A DNA stretch of 64,000 bases from Pohlia nutans. Lineage: Eukaryota; Streptophyta; Bryopsida; Bryales; Mniaceae. A model generated the notes under the pieces. It ran no database searches. It saw only the letters and a list, made by a program, of their open reading frames with translations, and had not been told where the DNA came from. How positions within the stretch are numbered: position 1 is the stretch's first letter; the number at the start of each line of letters is the position of its first letter. The position numbers were made by a program, and so were the translations under genes. This document shows, piece after piece, positions 1-10,903 of the stretch. The stretch spans positions 14,165,811 through 14,229,810 of the forward strand of contig CM040085.1 in NCBI GenBank assembly GCA_022496805.1, given 5' to 3'.

Positions 1-75
1 AGGGGGCATGTGGTGCCCAATTCCACGAATGCACAATGATTTTCCCCGGGGAGCGTCACCTTTTCTACTAGTGAC

Positions 76-1071
76 AGGTATGGAAGAGTTTGGTGGTCTA
101 TCATTATTAAGTGTGTAAGAGCTTGGTGGTCTCTAAACTCAAAGAAAACTCCTTAACTCCTAAATGCCTAAAGCCTTCTCCAAATTCAGCAGTTTTGCAA
201 AGATGCATTATAAAATGTAATTAAGAGGGATATTTTGAACTTGATATATGAATAAAAGTTGTACATTATGCATTTTTGATCTATCCATACAATTGGATTT
301 GCGATTGCTATCACCAATAATTTTGTATAAAATTTGAAACGTGAAATTCAAAATTATTTTGTAATTCAATTACGAATAAGATATTGACAATCTACAAATG
401 AAATTTGTTGTGATTAGTTGAAATGTAATACTCTAAGTGTAGTGATTTTTGAAGATTTTTTGGTTGCTTAATTTTATGAGTTGACTTTTTTAAGAGCACT
501 TTTACACTGAAATCTTCAAAATTTTGGGTGAATCACTACAACATGAAATGAGGCATAGAATTTTCACAAATCGTCCTCTTTTTAATCGGATCACATATGC
601 ATGAAGCTAACTTCCGATAAAATCTATAGTAAAAATCCGCATTGCAAAAAGTGCATGACAAATGAAAAAATATGGATGAAATAAGTACATCGTCCAAAAA
701 ATGGATGCTCATGCAGTTAAGGGTTAAGACCTTTTTAATGGCAAAAGAAGTTGTACATGAGTTTTTTTTTTTTTCTCTGGAAACAAATGACGGACCCTTC
801 ATTGTAGAAAAACATACATCGGGGAGAGAAAACAAAAGCCTAGTTAACTGTCCCATGAGAGGTTTGATGGGGTTCTAAATGACCTTCGTGCTCATTCTAA
901 AAAGTTTTCCATGAGTTTGAAAACCACCAAGCTCTTACACACATAAAAATGACAGATCACCAAGCTCTTACAAATCTTTTAACTATTTGGAGTGAACAAA
1001 TAACTAAGAGTGTATTAAAGAAAAATTCGTGATACCTTATTCAAACGCAAGGTGACTTTAAGGATAACTCC
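76..1071. repeat. Foldback element H, copy 1, arms interrupted
   Basis: Left arm about 76-150 and right arm about 885-1071 are inverted relative to each other (AGAGCTTGGTGGTCTC versus GACCACCAAGCTC). They match the palindrome at 57879-58238. The outer half of the left arm is missing, and the loop contains the family-G element. Confidence 0.65.
157..723. mobile_element. piggyBac-like MITE, family G copy 1
   Basis: TTAA lies on both sides (153-156, 724-727); ends are CTCCTAAATGCC and AGTTAAGGG. The 17-bp palindrome CGTCCA-AAAAA-TGGATG is at 691-707, exactly 16 bp inside the right end. The interior matches four other copies in this window (about 570 bp each). It is inserted between the remnant arms of a foldback element (76-150 and 885-1071). 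Confidence 0.85.
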
Positions 1072-1779
1072 AGTGTTACAAAATATTTTATATAGAATAT
1101 TTGGGGAGAATCAATAAGTCTCGCTTTTGAGCGGATGAAATCGCTATTAATAACGCTCCTCAAATTTGATATGTTTCATCTGTATCATGGGATGTAAATA
1201 GCTTCATTAGTGTACTGAAAATTGCTTTGTGCACTACCCCAAATAGTTGAAATAAAAAACCTCATGTTCTTCAATCATTTTCAGTGCGTAGAATTGTCCT
1301 CTAATCATTCTGTTCTTGATACGAACACATTGACATTAGCTTCGTTCAACTAAATGTTCAAAGAGGAGCTATTTTCAAAAGGAGGCATCAAGGATAGCAC
1401 TTGCTATTTGTCCATATGACATACTCCCTCTGTTTCATAATAAGAGTCAACCTTTTTGGCATGTTTCAACTTGATATTTTTTTTGGTCAATAAGTGATCT
1501 CAATACTCAAAAAATGGGTTATCTTTAATAGCAGTATGTAGTTTTTGTGTCACTCTCATTGCCCGTCCTGTTTGAAGTGGAGAGTGCTTGCGTTTTGAAG
1601 TATAAAACATAGGACAAAAACTAGGAGAGAAAAAATGTCAAAAATGGTGGACTCTTTGTTGAAATGGAGGGAGTAGCCGTTACCAACCTTATATCCAATA
1701 CACTCTTCATTTCAAAGTTATTTTTCTCCTTCTCAGAAAACAATATTGGGTTCAGACGAAATTATTGAATGTCATTTAA
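1072..1779. other. AT-rich spacer, no gene seen
   Basis: No recognisable coding region. A possible short inverted motif is present at about 1425-1675: ACTCCCTCTGTTTCATAATA on one side and AAATGGAGGGAGTA on the other, as in Stowaway-type MITEs. I could not define its ends with confidence. Confidence 0.35.
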
Positions 1780-1989
1780 CCCCTAAAGGACCAAGAAGCC
1801 CAAATTGGGCCTCCTATCTTTTTTAGCAGTTCCGAGTACCTTCTATTTGTTCAAATTTATTTGTTGTTTGATCAACACATGCAACGTTCTTTACTGATAA
1901 CAAATTTGGTCTCATCTGAATTATATTTTTCACAATATGATCGATTGAATTTGTCATTTTAACACCATGAATCCTTGGTCCTTTAGGGG
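1780..1989. mobile_element. piggyBac-like MITE, family E copy 1 (210 bp)
   Basis: TTAA on both sides (1776-1779, 1990-1993). A 16-bp perfect terminal inverted repeat, CCCCTAAAGGACCAAG, marks the ends. The palindrome AAGCCC-AAATT-GGGCCT (5 of 6 pairs) is at 1796-1812, 16 bp inside the left end. This is the shortest and cleanest member; a decayed relative lies in CSLC intron 2. Confidence 0.92.
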
Positions 1990-2384
1990 TTAAAATCAAC
2001 TTAGGATATGAAACTAAACTAGACACTGAGAATAGTCACTGCCGTCGTCTCCTTTCTATGTTTCAATCGCTGTCGTGACTGCACCATTTGATACGGTAGG
2101 CTGGTCTGTTGCAAGCTTCTTTTTCCTTTGAGAATGATGCAATTTTGCTCCTTTTAGATATCTGCAATGGGTACGTACTCTCTCCATCTGAAATTATTGA
2201 CTGGATCTTGGTACGCAGCATATCATTGATAAGGGTGGGACTGCTTTCAAAAATGCAAGATGCCTGAGCCCCAAATAATACTAAAAACTCAGTCCGTGTG
2301 GAGGGAGGGTCTGTTGTCAACATCCAGTGCAGCTGACAGGAACAATTTTTTTCTTGGCTACCCATAACATTCTTTAGCTACTGT

Positions 2385-3690
2385 AACCCTCATAAGTAGT
2401 CGGTCGCGCCCCTTTGATGGATGAAATGCTCTCATTTAGAAGATAATTTGTTTTATGGAATGAAATTTCTGTACATTGTACTAGACTTGGTGTCCCGACT
2501 CTAAATCTTCCCCTCGACATTAATGCAAGCACCATTCACTCATAGGCCCCATTTTCTGAAATTTCCATTTTGGGCACCCTAGGGTTTTTTTTTGGCAATT
2601 TGTTTTGCAAATTTGAGGCCTATGGCGTCAAATTAGTGTAGGAGGACCCCCTCGGGAATTTTAAACCTTTGGAAGAGGGGTTTATTTTTTAAGGTGGCCC
2701 CTACATGCACAAAAATAAGGGGCAGTTTTTGTCCTCTTGCGTTAACGTCGAGGGGGGGATTTAGAGTTGGGGGACTTGGTGCTTTACAATATAGACACTA
2801 CAAGGAAATTGGTCGCTTCTCACTGCTATTTTGAGCCATTCTAGAGTTGGTGAGTGCTTTTGGTCTCAAAGGACAAAGGTTCTTCGATTTTAAGTCAATG
2901 AAAAGTGACAGGTTTGCTTGTAGTGAGAAAAATTTGAAAATCAAAAACAATTTTTGCCATTTTTAGATCCAGTTTGAAGTCTCATTTTTTGATATGTACT
3001 GAGTCAATGTGAAGATGGGTTAAAAAAAGAAGTTCGACTCAAATTTAAACCATAGATGATGAAGAATAGCCTTAAGAATCATATCCTAGAAAGAAATTTG
3101 ATTTTGAGATATGATTACAAGAATATGGCAATTTAAATTACGGGTAATATTTTTCAAATTTTAATGATCAATTTTGGTTTCATATTATCTATGGAATGAA
3201 TTTTCAAGTACTTCTAATTTTTTTTAGAGTTTTGTGATTGAGTAAACTTGATATTCAGGAGTGTGATTTTATAGAATTTTCTAAAATTGAAATAAATTTT
3301 TCATTAATTAGTGTGGTTAGGTTTTGAAAAATACTATTTGTGATTTAAATTGCCTTATACTTGCAATCATATCTCAAAATCAAATTTTTTCTTGGGATTT
3401 GATTTTCAAGGATATTCTTCATCATCTATGGTTAAAATTTGAGTCAAACTTCTTTTTCTAACCGATCTTCACATTGACTCAATACATACCAAAAAATGGG
3501 ACTCCAAATAAGTTCTAAAAATGGCATAAATTATTTTGATTTTCAATTTTTTCTATAGTACATTGTAAAGCACCAAGTCTAGTACGATGTATAGAAATTT
3601 CATTCCATGAAACAAATTATTTTTTAAATGAGAGCATTTCATCCACCAAGGAGGGGCGGCCAACTGCTTATGGGAGTCATTATAGTATTG
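2385..3690. repeat. Long foldback (inverted repeat) element
   Basis: The left arm (about 2385-2492 continuing at 2782-3175) and right arm (about 3330-3690) are inverted copies. Paired blocks include GGATGAAATGCTCTCATTT with AAATGAGAGCATTTCATCC, and TCATATCCTAGAAAGAAA-like blocks with their mirror. The loop is about 3175-3330. The left arm is interrupted by a 280-bp MITE. Confidence 0.85.
2493..2772. mobile_element. Mutator-like MITE with 9-bp target duplication
   Basis: The element lies between two copies of GACTTGGTG (2484-2492 and 2773-2781). Ends are TCCCGACTCTAAATC and GATTTAGAGTTGGGG, an imperfect inverted pair. The opposite arm of the foldback (about 3560-3585, reverse strand) reads straight through ACTAGACTTGGTGCTTTAC, giving the pre-insertion site. 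A 9-bp duplication is typical of Mutator-like elements. Confidence 0.88.
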
Positions 3691-4529
3691 CAACACACTC
3701 TTTTGCTTGTGCAGAGAATCAACATATAAACAGGGAATTGATGATGTGGAACATGTAGAAACTATTTAAGAAAACATAAGTTTGTTAAGCTCCAAGCCAT
3801 CATTAGGTAGAGATGGCTTTGATTCTCTAAAAGATTACAATTCTTGCAATGATTCTAGCCTGTAATGTTGATTACCAAGATTAAACAATGGGGCTGCTAA
3901 AGAATGTTATTTTTAGAACCTTACATTTTTTGAAATTCCCAATTGAAATTATCTTTGCCATTATGCCCTTCCAACATGGTTCGGGGAGGATTTTGTGAAA
4001 TGGTTTGGTTATGGGCTCTTGGTATGTTTATGAAAAAGTTGGTTTCGGCACTTGTAGAAAAGGTGGCACTGCCAACACAGATGCTAAGACAATGTTGCTT
4101 AGTTCTAGGCAAGTGTTGTCCATTTGCCTGGGCATTTCTCTCAACAGTGCCTCCATAAATTCTACTAGTGCAGCAATGGCTCAACAAATTAAAATTTGAC
4201 ATGTTTCATTTTTCATAAAAAAATTTATTGGATTCTTTTCCTGAGGTTTTTAAATTCAACCTGTCAATCTGTGACTAAAAGTCAATCAACAATAAGGTAG
4301 CTATATCTAAAAGCGACCTTTTCCTTAAATCATCCCTAGCTCATTCTTCCCTAATAAGTAGATTCTGACACCCTACTACTGATGAGAATGTGCACAATTT
4401 GAACATCAGAGTTTAGGGTCCCTTTATGATCAATTTATAGTTAGCACTTTGGAAATTCGTAACTTATTCATATTTTGTCCAAATAATGAGTGCTAAAATG
4501 CATTGGAGTCCTCTTGAACTTGCTATTAA

Positions 4530-5071
4530 CCCCTAAATGACAGAGGGGGTAAGGGAAAAACTTAGATGTGTTATAAAATGTTACTTCTACAACTTTGATG
4601 AAGTTTGGTCCGAAAGAGAAAATGAGAAGCATGGTGTTTAGTAATTATTTGTACCATCAAAATTTCAAAAAATGTTTTAAACACTCATTTAATGAATTTA
4701 GAAGCATTTACCATTTAATATTCACCAAAATTACAATTTTTATTTTTAAAATTTGAAATTTGGTGTGATTGGTTAAACCTAGACATTCTATTCTAAAATT
4801 AAAAAGAGCAAAAATTTCAAAGGAGAGAACATCATTACTTTCTCGAAATAGAAAGCTTTATAACACTAGGACATTGTTGAGGTGTTTGTTAGTGAAAAAT
4901 TCCTTAGTGAACCTCAATATCGCAAATGAAATGCATCAAACAACACTAGAACATGATCTCTACCCCCAATTTCGACAAAAAATCAAAACTCAAAAAATGT
5001 CATTTTCTGACCATGGGCAGTCACTGCTGTTTGGGCTGCGACCAAAAAATGGTCGATCGGTCATTTAGGGG
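4530..5071. mobile_element. piggyBac-like MITE, family F (542 bp)
   Basis: TTAA on both sides (4526-4529, 5072-5075). TIR CCCCTAAATGAC (12 bp). A perfect palindrome CGACCA-AAAAA-TGGTCG lies at 5039-5055, 16 bp inside the right end. Single copy in this window. Confidence 0.9.
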
Positions 5072-5075
5072 TTAA

Positions 5076-5713
5076 GACACACCAAAAATATTTTATGTTT
5101 TATGTGTGTAAATAGACTCAGTTGTAAGGGAGACGCTTTAAGGTATAGTTACCTTAAGCCACAGATGTTTTTGGCGTATTTACATTGTTGTAGACATGTC
5201 AATATGGATAATGTGTGTATTGTCAAGCTCTAAGACTACCTTACGTTTAGAAGATCTGTAAAAGGTCTACCATGTAGAAGATATCTGTCTACCATATAGA
5301 AGATCTGTAAGACAAATGTTTTTGGCATACTTACATCAATGTAGACAGGTCAATTTGACCACTATCATCACATGTAAATTTTGGTGTCACAAGTTATCGT
5401 CTTCACACCTTTGAACCGCTATCTGTCCCTCTATATAGTTTGTGAATCAATCACAATCACTAAACATAGTTAATCATTATTGTTCATCAATTTAGGATAC
5501 CAAACCCTTTCTTAAATAGATATAGAGAGACATGTTGAGATATTACTATATCATGCTCATATTTTGTGGCCCGGGGGGTGCACTACAATATCCCGTATGG
5601 AACTATGTGAGTGAACAAAAGGGGTATTAATTGTGGGGTGGGCTTACAAAATATACATAAGCTTAGGGTATTACTTTGTTCAATTTCGTAAATATACATA
5701 GCCCATTTTTAAT
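5076..5713. other. AT-rich spacer with short direct repeats
   Basis: A degenerate duplication (GTTTTTGGC, TACTTACAT, TGTAGACA words) links about 5165-5215 with 5315-5360, and a small tandem of TAGAAGAT-TCTGT/TACCAT units lies at about 5249-5312. No gene recognised. Confidence 0.4.
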
Positions 5714-6045
5714 GTGGTAAAAATTGTAAATTTACATATAGGGCCATTCACTCAAACTTGGTATTTAGGAAGGGTTTATAAAATGCGTAGAAAAATCACT
5801 AATAGGTGGGTTGAATATAGAGAACCAATTGATTTGTTGGATCGACCGTCTCATATGAAGATTGGGTTGTATTGGTACAAAAAGATCATGGATCACTACG
5901 GACTTATGACTTGACAAATCATATCATGGTAGACTTAGAAACTATTATTGCACTAGCTTCAGTAACTTTTGTAGTAGAGAAAAACTTGTATGAGTTACAT
6001 CCTACATATAAAAAAACGTTTAATGATTTTATCATTGATAAATAA
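5714..6045 (+). pseudogene. Decayed coding-like fragment, family unknown, copy 1
   Basis: A +frame reading gives KMRRKITNRWVEYREPIDLL and then, after a one-codon break at about 5912, NHIMVDLETIIALASVTFVV and EKNLYELHPTYKKTFNDF ending at TAA near 6045. A second, more broken copy at 57674-57878 shares H-V-L-IALA-T-V-N-YE-HP-K-FN-F at matching spacing, so the two are relics of one protein. I do not recognise it. A transposon-encoded protein is likely because it is repeated among transposons. Confidence 0.5.
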
Positions 6046-6972
6046 GTACCTTTTTAGTGAAAAAAATTTAGGCCTATTTTTTAGACCATGTTTTTCATTG
6101 TATACATATGTTAGGCTTTTGATTTTTTAATTTACTTTGAACATGCATACATACATTAGGCTCCTATTTTGTTATGTGTATGTATATCATTTTTTAATGA
6201 AAGAAAAACCGTGTATAGGGGTATTAATTTGGAGGTGACGTACGCACATTATACCTGGCTTTTAACACTAAGTGCACCCCTTGGGTTTCGTGGCTCTCTC
6301 ACCCGCCTTGGATATGCAACATTAAATACAAGCACTTTTCATCTACTTTTCAGAGTTGACTTTGACTACTCGTTACATTTTGGAAAAAATGGAAATGAAT
6401 TTCACTGATGCTTGAAATGTGAGCGTAACATTAGATTCCAACTCTCAAGGATAGATACAATGTCTAACAACATGGGCATAGCAACTCCAACAATCAATTA
6501 TTTTGTAACCAATATTGATCCGAAGGGCTACTTTCCACTTTTCCCACATCCAATTCATGTATAACATTCTCAACTCCTTGCAAAATCTCCCTTCTGGAGT
6601 TTGTCGCCATGTCAGCCCCGACAAAATATTCCTCCCCAAAGTTCTTGCAGGGGCAGTATGATTGACATGCTTGTTTGGTTCTCTATATTCTAGCATTTTC
6701 CCTGATATTTTTGCTATTGCTCTACATTCAGTAGCCTTCACTGGCTCTGTCTTGCCCTCTGTCTTGCCCTTGAGGAGAATGTGCAGGATATCCGACATCA
6801 TCATCCATGTAAAATCAGTAGCTAGCTTGTTTTACAGGAAGGTGGAAGTAATGGCAATCGGGAGGGGAAGGTCAACAAGGTCTCAAAACTCCAAGCACAT
6901 CATAATAAAAATGAAGAAGATACTGTAGTGACTTAATGCCGGCATTGGAGCAGCATTTCGGCCAACGATGGC
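6046..6972. other. Spacer, no gene recognised
   Basis: Moderately AT-rich. Open frames at 6445-6804 (-) and 6169-6408 (+) show no family I know. A block near 6775-6815 (GAGGAGAATG, CATCATCATCCATGT words) resembles 16451-16500, so part of it is repetitive. Confidence 0.4.
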
Positions 6973-6975
6973 TAA

Positions 6976-7504
6976 GGGGCAGTTTTACACTACAGACCAA
7001 GAACTCGTCCCATGCAGCTTTAAAATCTGTGATTGGCCCCATCAACTCGTCCCGGGATGACTTGGGTTTACACTACGAGAAAAAAAAGAAAAGTGACCAA
7101 AGGAGTTGAGGTCCCCAAAAAACAATATTTAAGGCCTACATTATCCACTAACATGGTCCAACGGCTTTTTCATTGAGAGAGGCAAAAGAGGTGGTTTTGT
7201 AGAAAAAGCAAGGGCCTATGGGAGAGAAATGCAGTTATAATATTTTTTTAATGAGCAATTTCAAAAGAAGACAAAAGATTAATTTCTTTTCCAAATCTGC
7301 CATTATTGGACATATACTAAAAAAATCAGCACATCCACTTTTTAGTACATGGTCATTCCTCCCGGTCCAAGTTCGGTTTACACTTAGTGAGAGGCCCAAG
7401 GGCTTTAAAAATTACGTTTTTTGGAAGTGTGACCATGAAGTGTGACCATGGATTTAATCCATTTTCCTTGGCCACGGCTCTTGGTCCGTAGTGTAAACCG
7501 CCCC
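6976..7504. mobile_element. PIF/Harbinger-like MITE (529 bp)
   Basis: TAA on both sides (6973-6975, 7505-7507). Terminal inverted repeat GGGGC(A/G)GTTT(T)ACACTAC, continuing GGACCAAG at the right and AGACCAAG at the left. The 3-bp TWA target duplication and GGGGC-GTTT ends fit PIF/Harbinger (Tourist) MITEs. No transposase inside. Confidence 0.82.
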
Positions 7505-7801
7505 TAATAGCCTTTTTTTCAAAAAATTGTAAAAACTAAAAATTAATTAATAATAAAGAATTAATATATAATAAATTCATTCTTTTTTCATTTTTTTTCA
7601 TTCCACTCCAGCGACCGGCTCTGTCCATCCCTTTTTTGAATGAACTTCTATACCGTTGGATGGATGTAAAGGTAGTGCGCGTGAAGGCTACTGAATGTTA
7701 TAGATGAGGATTTCTCTAGAACTAGTAAATATCGTGTACATGCCACTGACCGTGCAGCACCACTTATCTTGCATGTCACCATACTGCACAGTGCGACTTA
7801 C

Positions 7802-8028
7802 ATAACATTCTTTAGCAGCCCCACTATTCACCCTTGGGAATCAACATCGCATGTTAGAATCGTTGCAAGAATCGAAATCTTTTGGAGAATCAAAGTCATC
7901 TTTAGCTAATGATGGTTTAGCAACCAAACAAGTAACAGTTTCTACACGTTCCACATCATTAATTCCCAGTTGAGATGTTCATTCTTTGCACCAGCAAAAG
8001 GGTTGCAGTACTAGCTAAAGAATGTTAT
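7802..8028. mobile_element. TIR element family R, copy 2 (227 bp)
   Basis: ATAACATTCTTTAGC at the left and GCTAAAGAATGTTAT at the right form a perfect TIR. The interior matches the right part of copy 1 (2364-3910). The target duplication is not clear and the superfamily is not assigned. Confidence 0.78.
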
Positions 8029-8083
8029 GTAGATCTATGTTTTTTTAGTAGCCCTAGTTTTCAGAGTTGAACTCGTCAAAATC

Positions 8084-8358
8084 ATAACATTCTTTAGCCC
8101 GCTTTCTGGACATCCTTGGGAATCGTCAGAGAATTTGAATCAAAAGCACAAAAATCAGAAATCTCGGGAGAAATACGGTCATGATCAATTGAAGTCACAT
8201 AGGATGGCTTGCTTTCTTAACAATTTCTGAGCAACGAAGCCACTCAGTGTAATACACGATTCACGAAGCTCTCGTTATTAAATTTTTAAGTTCTGACTCC
8301 TCCCATGACAAGTCCAAGATGAAAAGGGTGAGTACTAACATTGGCTAAAGAATGTTAT
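8084..8358. mobile_element. TIR element family R, copy 3 (275 bp)
   Basis: Same terminal ATAACATTCTTTAGC / GCTAAAGAATGTTAT pair as copies 1 and 2. The interior is diverged but keeps CTTGGGAATC near the left end, as copy 2 has. It lies 55 bp from copy 2. Confidence 0.7.
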
Positions 8359-8496
8359 GGTTTTGGCACTCAAAAATATGATGTGATCATTTGAGCATCC
8401 AAAGAAAGAATTCATTTGAGACTTCTAAATTAGCGTCAGGGAGTTTCAGAAACTAGTTCTATTGATCGGTACGTGTGCTTATGCTCAATATGCTAA

Positions 8497-9122
8497 CCCC
8501 TAAAGGACCAACTGTCCATTTTTCAGACGATGTACAGATTCCATCCACGTTTTCTCATTTGTCATGCACTTTTTGCAAGGAAATGAAATACAACAAAATT
8601 CTATGGCAAGATAGCTTCATGCATGTGTGATCCGATTAGAAAGGGGATGATTTGTGAAATTTTATGCCTCATTCATATTGTAGTGATTCACCAAAAATTT
8701 CTAAGATCTTAGTCTAAATGTGCTTTTAAAAAAATAAACTCATAAAATAAAATAATAGGGCAAATGGTTCAAACGCCCAAATCCAACGGTTAAATAGTTA
8801 GAAATAAATAAACAACTAATATCTCCAAAAATCACTACACTTAGAATATTACAGTTCAATCCATCACAACAGATTTCATCCACAAATTGTCAATATCGTA
8901 TTCGTAATTTAATCACAAAATAATTTTGAATTTCAAGTTTCAAATTTTATACAAAAATATTGGTGATAGCAATTGCAAATCTAATGGTATGGATAGAATC
9001 TAAAATTTATAGTGCACAACTTTTATTCATACACCAAGTTCAAAATATCCCTCTTAATTGCATTTTATAATGCATTTTCGCAAAAACTGACGAATTCGGA
9101 GAGGGGTGAGGACGTTTAGGGG
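8497..9122. mobile_element. piggyBac-like MITE, family G copy 2 (inverted)
   Basis: Ends are CCCCTAAAGGACCAAC and ACGTTTAGGGG. The right TTAA is at 9123-9126; the left flank reads CTAA, a mutated TTAA. The interior is the reverse complement of family-G copies 1 and 4 (TTATAATGCATTTTCGCAAA near the right end). A degenerate palindrome lies at 8513-8529, 16 bp from the left end. Confidence 0.82.
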
Positions 9123-9126
9123 TTAA

Positions 9127-9854
9127 CCCTGGAACGCCGGCAGAGACACTTAGTGTCCTTTGAATGAAGAAAACAAGGCAGAAAGTGCTTTGGGAAATGT
9201 TTTTCATCAAATTTTCATCCATTTCGTAAATGAAACTTGTAGTTGCTATCTACATTGATAGCTTTTGCTTCTACAAGGTGTCAATATTGGGTCTCAATTG
9301 TCAATTGAATAATAAAAATGCACCTTGGTGTAGTGTATTTTAAGTTTTGAGGATCTTTTTACCAAAACTCAATGTAAACCATTAAAATGATGTGTTTTGA
9401 AATTGAGCATAACTAGCAATATAAAGTTTACCACATTTAGTTTCTATTACAATTTGAGTTTTGAAAAAATCTAAGTTTTATATTTTTTTATTATGGTCAC
9501 AAGTTGAATACCCATTACCATGGGATGGTTATTTTTGCTAATTTTACGGTCATGGTAAAAAAAATTCTACCAAAATGATCTTCATTGTGATTTACACTCA
9601 TGGTAGAAATTTTGGCGTAATTTAACAAATATTGTAATTGATATGAATTTCCTTAGCATTCACTTCAAAAGATTATAATAATTTCAATTTTTCACATGGA
9701 TGTATGGATATTTTTTGACATGTAGTATGCACATGTCTTCATCTACTAGAATTATAATATTGAATTTTAATGTTAATTACAGTGCCAAAATCTATAGCGG
9801 AATGTGATTCTAATTCCATGGTAATTCCACGGTAATAGGTCCGTCCTTTAGGGG
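9127..9854. mobile_element. piggyBac-like MITE, family K (728 bp)
   Basis: Its left TTAA (9123-9126) is shared with family-G copy 2; its right TTAA is 9855-9858. Ends are CCCTGGAACGCC and GTCCTTTAGGGG. A palindrome GAGACA-CTTAG-TGTCCT (imperfect) lies at 9143-9159, 16 bp inside the left end. Confidence 0.75.
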
Positions 9855-10360
9855 TTAACAGAGATGTGCACCTGGGATTGTAGTGTTTTTAACAATAAGA
9901 GGAAATCAATTCCAGCTCTACTCAAATGCATTGATGTGCACTCGCTCGATCGACAAAGTACGTAAAGAAAGCTTGAAAGATTTTTAGAAAACTAGCTCCT
10001 TTAATGAAACCTAACATGCACTGTTAGTGGCTTGCATATTGATTACACATTCATGAATATAGTTGTGAACTTGATTGTAGAAAGGTCACAACTTTATAAA
10101 TACAATTGTTATTTCATTTTACCATAATGCTCTCATCTGATTTACTAATTAAAATTCCAAAAACAATTAGTAAAAAGATGATACCCGCCTTGTGGAATAC
10201 CATTTAAAACCCAAATGTGCATGGTAAGTGGCATATGTATGATAATGTTACCGGTATATAATTTGTCATGTGGACCGTTGACTTGCAAGCATACCCATGA
10301 AAACCAGTAGTTTTGTGATTTTTCATTCAAATCTCCAAGACAGCATGTGACAGATGTTAA

Positions 10361-10899
10361 CCCTTAAACGTACCACTTCTTTGTAGGAAAGTCAAACTAC
10401 ACAATTTAGCCTTCAAGATTTATCAAAATATATTTTGTAATATTTTTCATGCATGGAATTGAATGTTTCCTATCAGTCTTGAAATTTTCAGATTTTTTTG
10501 ATTTAATACGGCCTTTTTAACAAATTTTTAAGTCAAATACTTCAAAAAATATTTTTTATTACAAAAAAGCTCAAAAGAATTAATAGTTTTTTGGGAGCAG
10601 GTACAAATTACAATGGAGAATCACATGATATGTTTTCCATAGAAATTTTTCATTTAAATTTTGAAATTTGAAAGGTGAACATCCTATGTAGTGTAATTCA
10701 AACCTTGAGCTACAAAGCTTGCACATGCAATAAAATACTCAATAATTGGAATTTTTAAGATTTGAAAAGTGGAGTACAAACTAGACTTAATAAACTTCAT
10801 TTTCTTAGTTGGGTGTATTAGCAACAAAAGTCATCTTCAAGATCAAAATTGGGTTTGACCAACAAACATCCAGTAACTGGATGCGTGGACGTTTAGGGG
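10361..10899. mobile_element. piggyBac-like MITE, family C (539 bp)
   Basis: TTAA at 10357-10360 and 10900-10903. Ends are CCCTTAAACGTACC and GGACGTTTAGGGG. A perfect palindrome CATCCA-GTAAC-TGGATG lies at 10867-10883, 16 bp inside the right end. It directly abuts family-D copy 1, sharing one TTAA. Confidence 0.88.
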
Positions 10900-10903
10900 T
10901 TAA

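Larger units (their letters stand above)
2364..3910. mobile_element. TIR element family R, copy 1, carrying a nested foldback
   Basis: Ends are ATAACATTCTTTAGC (left) and GCTAAAGAATGTTAT (right), a 15-bp perfect TIR. The right 200 bp match family-R copy 2 at 7802-8028 (AGCAGCCCCA start, then CATCTTT/CTAATGATGG and TTCCACATCAT blocks). The foldback at about 2385-3690 has been inserted into it. Confidence 0.75.
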
